Source: an uncultured Flavobacteriales bacterium (GTDB lineage: Bacteria > Bacteroidota > Bacteroidia > Flavobacteriales_D > Parvicellaceae). Taken from it: a stretch of DNA of 64,000 bases. The notes beneath the pieces were generated by a model that saw nothing but the letters and a program-made list of their open reading frames with translations, searched no databases and had not been told where the DNA came from. The first letter of the stretch is position 1, and every line of letters starts with the position of its first letter. The stretch spans positions 62,001-126,000 of the forward strand of contig CALSMU010000010.1 of assembly GCA_943787535.1 (NCBI GenBank), read 5' to 3'. The translations under genes and the position numbers were made by a program. Shown here in pieces: positions 21,434 to 28,917 of this stretch.

Positions 21434-21784
21434 TTATAGGTTCTCTACAGCTAAACATTGAGTTCTGCTTCCAATTATTGAAGTTCTGCCTCTTATCGAA
21501 GATATATTTATATCCATCGCTGAACCAGGAGCGGACTTTACATTGATACTACCATCCTCATTTTTTGGAATAATCTTATCCAACTGCTCATCAGATAATT
21601 TCACATTTATTGAACCATCAGCATTTGTTGGAACCAACTTATAATTTGCATTGAGATTATATTTTTGATTGTTATCATCTGCCATTGCAGGTGAAACGGA
21701 GTACACCATAAATCCAAATGATGCCATTAATAACGATGAACCAATCATCAATTTGTACCAGTTTTCAGAAACGAACTTTTTCAT
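21434..21784 (-). CDS. Small exported protein with internal repeats
   Basis: 116 residues with an N-terminal membrane or signal segment (about residues 12-32, LMIGSSLLMASFGFMVYSVS; possible signal cleavage after AMA). The mature part holds two copies of a short repeat, VPTNADGSINVKLS and IPKNEDGSINVKSA (about residues 51-85). I do not recognise a domain with known function. The SENWYKLMIG start resembles other small Bacteroidetes proteins I have seen next to accessory genes. It is followed by site B and preceded by site C, so it looks like a one-gene cassette. Confidence 0.65.
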   Translation of the reverse strand: MKKFVSENWYKLMIGSSLLMASFGFMVYSVSPAMADDNNQKYNLNANYKLVPTNADGSINVKLSDEQLDKIIPKNEDGSINVKSAPGSAMDINISSIRGRTSIIGSRTQCLAVENL

Positions 21785-21861
21785 ATTATTTAGTTTTAAA
21801 TAATTGCCTACTCTATTAATGGATTTTTGGCATTCTCCGTTTTATTCCGGTTTAAACTTAC

Positions 21862-21992
21862 CCATAACGTTGCGTATAAGAGCAGTAGCGGAGTGAAGCA
21901 TCTGCTTTTCGAATAGCAAGATACTTAATTAAATCAAAAAACGGTGTGAGATTACTCCCAAACCGCTATTGCTTTTATACATTGTTATAGCC
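21862..21992 (-). repeat. attC-like recombination site C (131 bp)
   Basis: On the minus strand it starts with GGCTATAACAATG and ends with CAACGTTATGG (to 21862). The arms pair over about 28 bases: GTATAAAAGCAATAGCGG with CCGCTACTGCTCTTATAC. The same AACGTTRnGG ending occurs in sites A and B. It lies 14 bases after the amine oxidase stop. The core letters fit RYYYAAC/GTTRRRY less well than in sites A and B. Confidence 0.5.
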
Positions 21993-22006
21993 AGTTATTC
22001 TGATAT

Positions 22007-23230
22007 CTACTCTAATATTTTATCGACAACTTCATAACCGGAAAGTATAGCACTTTGTACGGAGCCACGTATTATATAAAAGCCATTATGGGGAGTAATA
22101 CCATGTGCATTATAAGTTTCTCCGGCAAAATAGACTTTATCAATAAGAGGAGCCATGAGGACATCTGATGCAGCTTGAAAATCAGACGTCCAAGTTCCTT
22201 GTGTATATGTTTGTTGACCCCAATCTTGATATATGTAAGAGCCCAAGTAATATTGAGATGCAAGTCCACTAAAATAACCATCTAACTCCTGAAGCACGCT
22301 GTCGACAATTGTATTTGGATCATTTAATAAATAATAGCTTTCAGCTGAAATACCAGTAGATAACAACCCTAAAACATGATCATTTGCTCCCTTTCCATAT
22401 GCTACATCGTAATAAGTTTTTTCTCCACTACTTGTTTGACATGTAATGACATCTGGATAAAATTGATCAGAAAACTTCATAAACAACTTAAACCCTGGTA
22501 AAAACTCAACATCTTGCATAGCGGTAATTTTTTCTGAAGGCAAGGAAGGGATAAAAGTAATGGCATTCGATTTGAGTGCTCCAACTGAAACAGTTAAAAT
22601 CACTTTATCTGCTTCATATTCTGTTCCATCTTCTGTTGTTAATATTACTTTCCCCCCCGAATAATCTATAGTACTTACCTTAGAATTATAGATAATGTTT
22701 TGCTCGACATTTTGGGCAAAGTTTGCATCAATAAAATCATACCATGTCGTATTCTTAAATTTATATTCTGTGATATAATTTGCATAGTAATCTACCATAT
22801 CTTGATTAGAAATTTGTGAAATAGTATTTCCGACTACCTCTTGCGCATTCATAGGCTGATATAAAATGGTTTGAACATTTGGTTCGCTTCCTGGTTGATT
22901 TATTAAATAATTTAGAATTGATTTATCTTCATGAATCCACTCAGCACCTAAATCGATAGGAAAATCTGCAAAATTTTCGTTTTTCTGGATTCTACCCCCA
23001 ACATTGTCGGTTGCTTCTAATATTTGATAGCTAATACCTTCCTCTTCTAATTTTTTTGCAGCGGCTAATCCAGAGGCGCCAGCTCCCACTATAATCACTT
23101 TTCCTGAAAATTCATTTCCATTATTGGAGGGGGAATTTGGTTCTGTATCTTTGTTACAAGCTGTAAATGAACAAACAAGGAGGAGAAATAATAGAGAACC
23201 TAGCGATGTGATTTTTAAGTGCTTTTTCAT
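22007..23230 (-). CDS. FAD-dependent amine oxidase, lipoprotein
   Basis: A 407-residue flavin amine oxidase. After a lipoprotein signal (LLLVCSFTAC, lipid cysteine near residue 25) comes the FAD dinucleotide-binding motif IIVGAGASGLAAAKKLEEEG (about 47-66), then NVGGRI and DLGAEWIH, the usual flavin contacts. The C-terminal FAGETYNAHGI closes the flavin site. Members oxidise amines or amino acids to aldehydes or oxo acids with release of hydrogen peroxide and ammonia; the substrate is unknown. A surface lipoprotein form is less common than cytoplasmic ones. A Crp-type regulator gene lies upstream on the same strand (78-base gap) and site C follows downstream. Confidence 0.88.
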   Translation of the reverse strand: MKKHLKITSLGSLLFLLLVCSFTACNKDTEPNSPSNNGNEFSGKVIIVGAGASGLAAAKKLEEEGISYQILEATDNVGGRIQKNENFADFPIDLGAEWIHEDKSILNYLINQPGSEPNVQTILYQPMNAQEVVGNTISQISNQDMVDYYANYITEYKFKNTTWYDFIDANFAQNVEQNIIYNSKVSTIDYSGGKVILTTEDGTEYEADKVILTVSVGALKSNAITFIPSLPSEKITAMQDVEFLPGFKLFMKFSDQFYPDVITCQTSSGEKTYYDVAYGKGANDHVLGLLSTGISAESYYLLNDPNTIVDSVLQELDGYFSGLASQYYLGSYIYQDWGQQTYTQGTWTSDFQAASDVLMAPLIDKVYFAGETYNAHGITPHNGFYIIRGSVQSAILSGYEVVDKILE

Positions 23231-23308
23231 TAAGAATTAATTAATATGATTAATAATCCATAATGATAATTGATTAAGATCAGAATTTATTTGACATATG
23301 TCACAAAA

Positions 23309-23875
23309 TTATGTCTTCGACCTTATTCGACTCAACGTTTCTCTGCTCAGACCTAAAAAAGATGCTAAATCTGTTAAAGATACTCTTTGTAGTAATTGAG
23401 GTTCTGCTTTTATCAATATTTCATAGCGTACTTTGCCAGGCTTTGATTGTAAATAAAGGAGTTCTTCTAAGAAAATAGCATGCCCAATAATCAGTTCATT
23501 TATTAATCGACTTAATGATGCTTTAGTTTCTGTTAGGCTTTTAAATGCCTTAGTATTGATTCTGATGAACTCCGAATCTTCAAGTAGTTCAATAGTTTCA
23601 TTGGATGTTAGTCCTTCAAAAGTTTTGATAGTTGATACCATCTCTTTTTCAAAGGCAAACCAAGTGCAGATTTCATTCCCTTCGTGCAAATAATATGACT
23701 TAACGCTTCCTTTGGTTATGAAGTAAAAGTATCCGTGTCTTTTTCGTTCCTGTATTAATTCTGTTCCTTTCGAAAGTTTTAGATAATCGCAAAAACCTGC
23801 AATTTCACTAAGCGTATTGCTTTCCAAATATGAATACAATGATTTTAAAAATATTATAATTTCAGATTTATTCAT
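23309..23875 (-). CDS. Crp/Fnr family transcriptional regulator
   Basis: 188 residues: an N-terminal cyclic-nucleotide-binding-like beta barrel (about 20-120; KGTELIQERKRHGYFYFITKGSVKSYY) and a C-terminal winged helix with VSLTDLASFLGLSRETLSRI (about 166-185), which is typical of the short Bacteroidetes Crp/Fnr group. No Fnr-type cysteine cluster is seen. It is the first gene inside the island after rsmG and probably controls the amine oxidase gene 78 bases downstream. A 20-bp perfect palindrome lies 36 bases upstream of its start. Confidence 0.9.
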   Translation of the reverse strand: MNKSEIIIFLKSLYSYLESNTLSEIAGFCDYLKLSKGTELIQERKRHGYFYFITKGSVKSYYLHEGNEICTWFAFEKEMVSTIKTFEGLTSNETIELLEDSEFIRINTKAFKSLTETKASLSRLINELIIGHAIFLEELLYLQSKPGKVRYEILIKAEPQLLQRVSLTDLASFLGLSRETLSRIRSKT

Positions 23876-23910
23876 TGTGTCTTTTTGATGAAATTGGCTC
23901 TAACGTGTGC

Positions 23911-23930
23911 TAAAACACATATGTGTTTTA
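23911..23930. promoter_or_regulatory. 20-bp perfect palindrome upstream of the Crp-type regulator
   Basis: TAAAACACAT followed by its exact reverse complement ATGTGTTTTA. It lies between the regulator start (23875) and the rsmG stop (24132). It could be an operator for the regulator itself or a small hairpin; the sequence alone does not decide. The rest of the 256-base gap holds nothing I can identify. Confidence 0.45.
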
Positions 23931-24131
23931 TCCTACTATGGTGCAATCTAATTAAAAACCTTCAAAAATACTACTATCACTACTTTTTATGTTTTTTAAT
24001 GTTGTCAAACGGACTTTTTATTTTGGTAAAATCAGATTTGGATTTGACGAAACATGGTTTTATGAAGTATTTTTCTAGTTCAAACAGAATTTCATGGCGG
24101 TTATTTGACTAAAAAACTATTTTTATCTCTT

Positions 24132-24767
24132 TTAACTACCCATTATAGGAACATAAACAACCTGCTTGGTCTCGAAAAATTCACCTTCAAAGAAGTCAGG
24201 TATTTTATACAATGTTGGTTTGTATTTCAATTTTGCTTCGTTTAATTCTTCATGTAAATCTCCTCCTTTCAGGTAGAGAATTCCGTTTCGAATTGCATTG
24301 TTGTTCTTCGATTTAAACTTAGTATTAACCCAAGGAATAAAACGATTTAGTCGAGTAACAGCTCGGCTAATTACAAAGTCAAATGAACCTTTTATTTCCT
24401 CTGCTCGGCGGTGCTCTGAAGTTAAATTGGTTAAACCAAGGGCAATAGAAACTTCGGTTACGACTTTAATCTTTTTCCCAATAGAATCTACTAAGTGGAA
24501 TTTACATTCTGGAAAGAGTATAGCTAATGGTACTCCTGGAAATCCTCCACCTGTTCCCACATCGAGCAACATAGTTCCAGGTTCAAAAGAGATTACTTTA
24601 GCAATTGCCAAAGAATGCAAAACGTGACGCTCGTAAAAGTTGTCAATATCTTTTCGGCTAATAACATTTATCTGCTCATTCCAATGTTGATATAAGCCTT
24701 TCAGTTCAGCAAACTGTTTAATTTGTTTATCTGATAAACCAGGAAAGTATTTTACAATTGATTCCAA
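24132..24767 (-). CDS. rsmG: 16S rRNA (guanine527-N7)-methyltransferase
   Basis: 211 residues. The SAM-binding motif LLDVGTGGGFPGVPLAI (about residues 65-81) and the preceding WNEQINVISRKD and NFYERHVLHSL blocks are diagnostic of RsmG/GidB, which methylates G527 of 16S rRNA. The gene overlaps nothing and is followed, on its strand, by the accessory island. Its last 54 bases (24190-24137) are duplicated at 20540-20488, so its 3' end acts like an insertion target. The ECF sigma gene lies 11 bases upstream. Confidence 0.95.
   Translation of the reverse strand: MESIVKYFPGLSDKQIKQFAELKGLYQHWNEQINVISRKDIDNFYERHVLHSLAIAKVISFEPGTMLLDVGTGGGFPGVPLAILFPECKFHLVDSIGKKIKVVTEVSIALGLTNLTSEHRRAEEIKGSFDFVISRAVTRLNRFIPWVNTKFKSKNNNAIRNGILYLKGGDLHEELNEAKLKYKPTLYKIPDFFEGEFFETKQVVYVPIMGS
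24137..24190 (-). repeat. Direct repeat at the rsmG 3' end (right copy)
   Basis: The coding copy of the repeat shared with 20488-20540. It encodes the last residues of RsmG (EGEFFETKQVVYVPIMG). Together the two copies bracket the island 20541-24136, as attachment-site duplications do when an element inserts in a gene tail. Confidence 0.8.
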
Positions 24768-24778
24768 TAGAAGGCAAA

Positions 24779-25408
24779 TTAGATTCTGTCTTTTGAGTTT
24801 TTTAATATGTTGTGAAGAGATTCACGTGCTCTGAATAATTGAGCTTTAACCGTCCCTAATGGCAGGTTCAACTCTTTAGAAATTTCATCGTAACTAAATT
24901 CTTTGAAATACCTTAGTTCAATTAATTCTTGGTAACGCGGCTTTAATTTTTTAACTATAGCTCGCATCATGATGATTTTTTGTTCACGAATTGCTTCTTC
25001 TTCAGGATTTCTGTTTCCTGATTTTAGTTGCATCATCAAAGAATCACCATCTTCGTTTTCGAAACGATTATCTATAGAAAGAACATTTTTTTTCTTCTTA
25101 CGAATAAAGTCAATACAATTGTTGGTAGCAATTTTAAACAACCACGTACTAAAAGCATAATTAGGTGTATATTGGTGCAGACGTTTAAAGGCTTTTCCAA
25201 ATGCTTCAATTGTTAAATCTTCTGCATCGTCACGATTGTTTATCATTTTTAAGAGCATAAAAAAGATAGAGTCTCTGTAGCGTTCCATCAGCTCAGCAAA
25301 AGCTTGTTGGTCATCCGATTTTACTGCTCGTTGTACAAGAATAAAGTCATACTTAGCTTTATCCGAAAGGTGATCTGTCGATATATGTTCATCTTCGTTT
25401 GAACCCAT
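24779..25408 (-). CDS. ECF-type RNA polymerase sigma factor
   Basis: 209 residues with sigma region 2 (DDQQAFAELMERYRDSIF, then DAEDLTIEAFGKAFKRLHQY, about residues 32-80) and region 4 (FSYDEISKELNLPLGTVKAQ and LFRARESLH, about 168-200) and no regions 1 or 3, so a group 4 sigma-70 factor. No anti-sigma gene is adjacent. It overlaps the upstream glycosyltransferase gene by 20 bases and precedes rsmG by 11 bases, suggesting one transcript. Confidence 0.93.
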   Translation of the reverse strand: MGSNEDEHISTDHLSDKAKYDFILVQRAVKSDDQQAFAELMERYRDSIFFMLLKMINNRDDAEDLTIEAFGKAFKRLHQYTPNYAFSTWLFKIATNNCIDFIRKKKKNVLSIDNRFENEDGDSLMMQLKSGNRNPEEEAIREQKIIMMRAIVKKLKPRYQELIELRYFKEFSYDEISKELNLPLGTVKAQLFRARESLHNILKNSKDRI

Positions 25409-26522
25409 GCCTCCGCTTCTTCTTTTTCTTGTTACTAAATAATAAAATAGGATTAATTATTAACATAACTACTTCAAAAAAGGGTGCTAATAATATTAAA
25501 TCTCTATTCCCCATTATCCTAAAGGGACGGATAAAGATAATCATTTGCAATAGTACTCTAAACCCTACAATTCCTAAAGCTATATACCACCAATTGTGCA
25601 TAACCAAGAGTATTGGAAGTAAAATGTACATTATAACTAGGCTAACGGGGTAAAGTGTAAGTAAAATCTTGTGATAGGTTTTATAGTGCTTTCCTGTGGT
25701 AAGGTGTCTTTTCTTTTGATACCACCAATCTGTAAAATTCTTTTTTGGAATGGATACCGTAATTGCTTCTTTCGAAAAAACAACAGCAGTATTTGTTTTG
25801 GTTCCCGCTTCATTAACAAATAAATCATCGTCTCCGGAAGGGATGTAGTAATGACTTTTAAAACCTCTTACAGAATCATATAGCTCTTGCGTGTAGGAAA
25901 GGTTTCGGCCAACTCCCATGTAAGGGATACCTGTTTTTGCCAAGGATAAATATTGAATCGCTATTTGCCCAGCATCGTATCGAATAATTTTATTTAAAAC
26001 TCCTTTTTCACGCGCGTACGGACTAGCCCCTAAAATTAAGTTTTTAGATCCCGTATGTCGTGAAGCCATTTCTTTTAGCCAGTTTTTACTATTCGGATAA
26101 CAGTCAGCATCTATGAATACTAATAATTCGTGTTTTGCTGCTTTTATCCCCAAAGTAAGTGCAAACTTCTTAGCAAACCCATCCTTTTCTAGATCTGGAA
26201 CTTCAACTATGTGGAAGTTGTTATGTTTTATTGCAAAAGCTTGCAAAATATCAATGCTTTTGTCCCAAGATCGATCATTTACTATTATGATTTCAAATTC
26301 TGGATAATCTTGTTCGAATATTTTGGGTAGAAATTTAATTAGGTTTTGTTCTTCATTTCTTGCCGCAATTACTATTGAAACTGGCTTGAGTTTTTCTATT
26401 ACAACAGGTTTTTGTTTAAATATTAGTCGAATGAAGAAAACGAGGAAATAGAGTAACTGAAGTAAAAATGCCCCTAAATATATTATAAACAATAGGTTCT
26501 CCGTATTTAATTCTAGCTTCAT
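25389..26522 (-). CDS. Family 2 glycosyltransferase, membrane-bound
   Basis: A 377-residue GT-A enzyme. An N-terminal membrane segment (about 10-33) precedes VSIVIAARNEEQNLIKFLP (about 47-65), IIIVNDRSWDKS and the DxD-type metal site FIDADCYP (about 135-142); a QKKRH motif (about 257-261) suggests an acceptor site like that of processive GT2 enzymes. Two or three C-terminal membrane helices (about 285-365) end in a very basic tail (KKKKKRRHGFKRR). Probably transfers sugar to a lipid or polysaccharide; substrate unknown. Divergent from tgt and overlapping the sigma gene by 20 bases. Confidence 0.9.
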   Translation of the reverse strand: MKLELNTENLLFIIYLGAFLLQLLYFLVFFIRLIFKQKPVVIEKLKPVSIVIAARNEEQNLIKFLPKIFEQDYPEFEIIIVNDRSWDKSIDILQAFAIKHNNFHIVEVPDLEKDGFAKKFALTLGIKAAKHELLVFIDADCYPNSKNWLKEMASRHTGSKNLILGASPYAREKGVLNKIIRYDAGQIAIQYLSLAKTGIPYMGVGRNLSYTQELYDSVRGFKSHYYIPSGDDDLFVNEAGTKTNTAVVFSKEAITVSIPKKNFTDWWYQKKRHLTTGKHYKTYHKILLTLYPVSLVIMYILLPILLVMHNWWYIALGIVGFRVLLQMIIFIRPFRIMGNRDLILLAPFFEVVMLIINPILLFSNKKKKKRRHGFKRR

Positions 26523-26565
26523 GAATGATTTTGTGATGCTAAAAGTACTCTTCTAAAAGTTATTT

Positions 26566-26573
26566 TATCTTTG
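26566..26573 (+). promoter_or_regulatory. Putative -7 box of the tgt promoter
   Basis: TATCTTTG matches the Bacteroidetes -7 consensus TAnnTTTG. It lies 28 bases before the ATG at 26601, supporting that ATG as the original tgt start. No clear -33 element was seen. Confidence 0.45.
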
Positions 26574-26600
26574 CTGCAGTTCAACTTTATTCACATATTT

Positions 26601-27732
26601 ATGAACTTTACATTAGAAAAAACGGATTCCAAGTCCAAAGCGCGTGCAGGCGCTAGTAGAGACAGCTCATGGGAAAATTGAAACACCCATGTTTATGCCA
26701 GTTGGCACAGCCGGAACTGTAAAAGCCGTGCATCAGCATGAAATTAAGGATGATATTAAAGCGCAAATTATTTTGGGAAATACTTACCACCTTTATTTAC
26801 GTCCAGGGTTAGAAGTGATTGAAAATGCTGGAGGATTGCATAAGTTTATGAATTGGGAGGGTCCTATTTTGACGGACTCAGGTGGCTTTCAAGTTTATTC
26901 ATTAGGGGATAGTAGAAAGATTAAAGAAGAAGGGGTAACCTTTCGGTCACACATTGACGGGTCAAAACATCTGTTTTCTCCTGAGTATGCAATTGATATT
27001 CAGCGTACAATAGGAGCGGATATCATAATGGCATTTGACGAATGTACACCGTATCCATGTGATTATTCTTACGCTAAACGATCTATGCATATGACCCATA
27101 GATGGTTAAAAAGGTGTTGTGAACGTTTTGATTCTACAGAAGGAAAATATGGTTATGACCAAACATTTTTTCCAATTGTTCAAGGAAGCACTTATAAAGA
27201 TTTAAGAAAAGAATCTGCAGAAATGATTGCTTCTTTTGAAAGAGAAGGAAATGCCATTGGTGGACTTTCAGTTGGTGAGCCAGCAGAAGAAATGTACGCT
27301 ACTACGGATTTAGTTTGTAACATACTACCGGAGGATAAGCCTCGTTATTTAATGGGAGTTGGAACACCCATAAACATAATCGAGAACATAGCCTTGGGTG
27401 TTGATATGTTTGATTGCGTGATGCCAACTCGGAATGCAAGAAATGGTATGCTGTTTACAAGTGAAGGTTTTATTAATATCAGAAATGAAAAATGGAAAAA
27501 TGATTTTTCTAATTTGGACTCCAATGGAACTTCCTATGTAGATTCTCAATATTCTAAAGCATATTTAAGACATTTAATGATTTCCAAAGAAAGACTGGGT
27601 TCACAAATAGCTTCATTGCATAACCTAGCGTTTTATGTATGGCTAACAAAAGAAGCGAGAAGACAGATAATTGCAGGTACGTTCTCAGCATGGAAAGACA
27701 ATATAATACCTAAACTGGGCAATAGGCTTTAG
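26601..27732 (+). CDS. tgt: Queuine/preQ1 tRNA-guanine transglycosylase, apparent 1-nt frameshift near the 5' end
   Basis: Exchanges G34 of Asp, Asn, His and Tyr tRNAs for preQ1 in queuosine synthesis. The ATG at 26601 encodes the expected start MNFTLEKTDSKSKARAG, but the remainder (LVETAHGKIETPMFMPVGTAG) is in the +1 frame: seven bases lie between codons where six are expected, at about 26650-26656. Removing one base gives 376 residues, the normal family length. Without a repair, a GTG at 26644 would give a 362-residue protein lacking the first strand. Catalytic blocks are present: DSGGFQVYSLG, AFDECTPYP and DCVMPTRNARNG. The zinc-site cysteines of the E. coli enzyme are not: the stretch reads NGTSYVDSQYSKAYLRHL. 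Confidence 0.85.
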
Positions 27733-27744
27733 CAAATTGGCTAA

Positions 27745-28839
27745 ATGAAAAAATTGGATTTATACATAACGAAGAAGTTTTTAGGGACTTTCATATTTAT
27801 GATAATGGTGATAATGAGTATTGCTATTGTTATAGACATAAGTGAAAAGTTAAGAGATTTTACAAATCCAGATTACAACCTCACTTTTTGGGAAATAGCC
27901 ATAGATTATTATCCTTATTTTTTCTTGCATTATGTCAATTTGTTTAGCTACTTAATAATATTTTTATCCGTATTATTTTTTACGGGGGTTATGGCTCAGC
28001 GCTCAGAAATAATAGCAATATTATGCAATGGTGTCAGTTTTTGGAGGTTTACAAGACCTTATATGGTTGTATCCACGGCGCTTCTCATTTTTGCATTGTT
28101 TATGAACCATTTAATGGTGCCAAATGCAAATAAGCAAAGACTGCTCTTTGAAAGCAAATACACTCCGGTGAATGGTTCTTTTCAGAATATAAATTTACAA
28201 ATGAATGAGAAGACAACCTTGCATTATAAAGTGTTTAACGCAAAATTGAATATAGTAACAAGAATGTGGGTGGAAACCTGGGAAAAGAATGATAGAGGCC
28301 TTTATGAGTTAAAAACAGATATGCAGGTAATGAAGGCTTATGGTGATAGTGTTTCGAATAAATGGAAGTTAGATAAAGTTTTTATTCGCGAAATAAATGA
28401 TTCAAATGAAGTAGTAAAGCAAATAGCAACGATCGACACTGTTCTAAGTTTTAATGTTAAAGACCTTGGTCAGAGAGATAATATTATGGAGTCAATGACT
28501 ACCTCTGAATTGGTGAAATTTAGAAATCAGGAAAGAAACAAAGGGTCTAATATTGTTCCAAAAATAGAAATTATTCTTTATGAGAGATCTGCCTATCCAT
28601 TTGCAACTTATATATTAACATTAATCGGGGTTGCAGTTTCTTCCAGAAAGTCAAGGGAAGGAGTAGGTAAAAACATTATTATTGGATTGATGGCAAGTGT
28701 ACTCTATATTTTCTTTATGAAAATGACTACGGTAGCCTCGTTAAATGTTGGGTTAGCTCCTATAGTGGCTGTGTGGGTGCCAAATGTTATTTTTGCTGTT
28801 GTAGCAATTGCTCTTTATACAATAAGATTAAGGGAGTAG
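27745..28839 (+). CDS. LptF/LptG family permease (YjgP/YjgQ)
   Basis: 364 residues with the family layout: membrane helices at about 12-32, 55-80, 97-120, then a periplasmic beta-jellyroll region (about 125-275), and three C-terminal helices (about 285-360). The start KKLDLYITKKFLGTFIFMI and the GVMAQRSEIIAILCNGVSF loop are typical of the inner-membrane subunits that pull lipopolysaccharide out of the membrane with the LptB ATPase. It starts 12 bases after tgt, so they are co-transcribed. Whether it is the LptF or LptG partner is not decided here. Confidence 0.92.
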   Translation: MKKLDLYITKKFLGTFIFMIMVIMSIAIVIDISEKLRDFTNPDYNLTFWEIAIDYYPYFFLHYVNLFSYLIIFLSVLFFTGVMAQRSEIIAILCNGVSFWRFTRPYMVVSTALLIFALFMNHLMVPNANKQRLLFESKYTPVNGSFQNINLQMNEKTTLHYKVFNAKLNIVTRMWVETWEKNDRGLYELKTDMQVMKAYGDSVSNKWKLDKVFIREINDSNEVVKQIATIDTVLSFNVKDLGQRDNIMESMTTSELVKFRNQERNKGSNIVPKIEIILYERSAYPFATYILTLIGVAVSSRKSREGVGKNIIIGLMASVLYIFFMKMTTVASLNVGLAPIVAVWVPNVIFAVVAIALYTIRLRE

Positions 28840-28917
28840 GTGTCAAAAAAACATCTCAAGCATGTCATTAGAAAATGCCTCAAAACCTTCTTTCAGGTTT
28901 TTCAAAGGATTATTTTA

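Noticed and set aside
23885..24112. 75-codon open frame on the plus strand between the Crp-type regulator and rsmG
   Set aside because: Cysteine- and tyrosine-rich translation of AT-rich spacer with no family match; the region includes a palindrome and looks non-coding.
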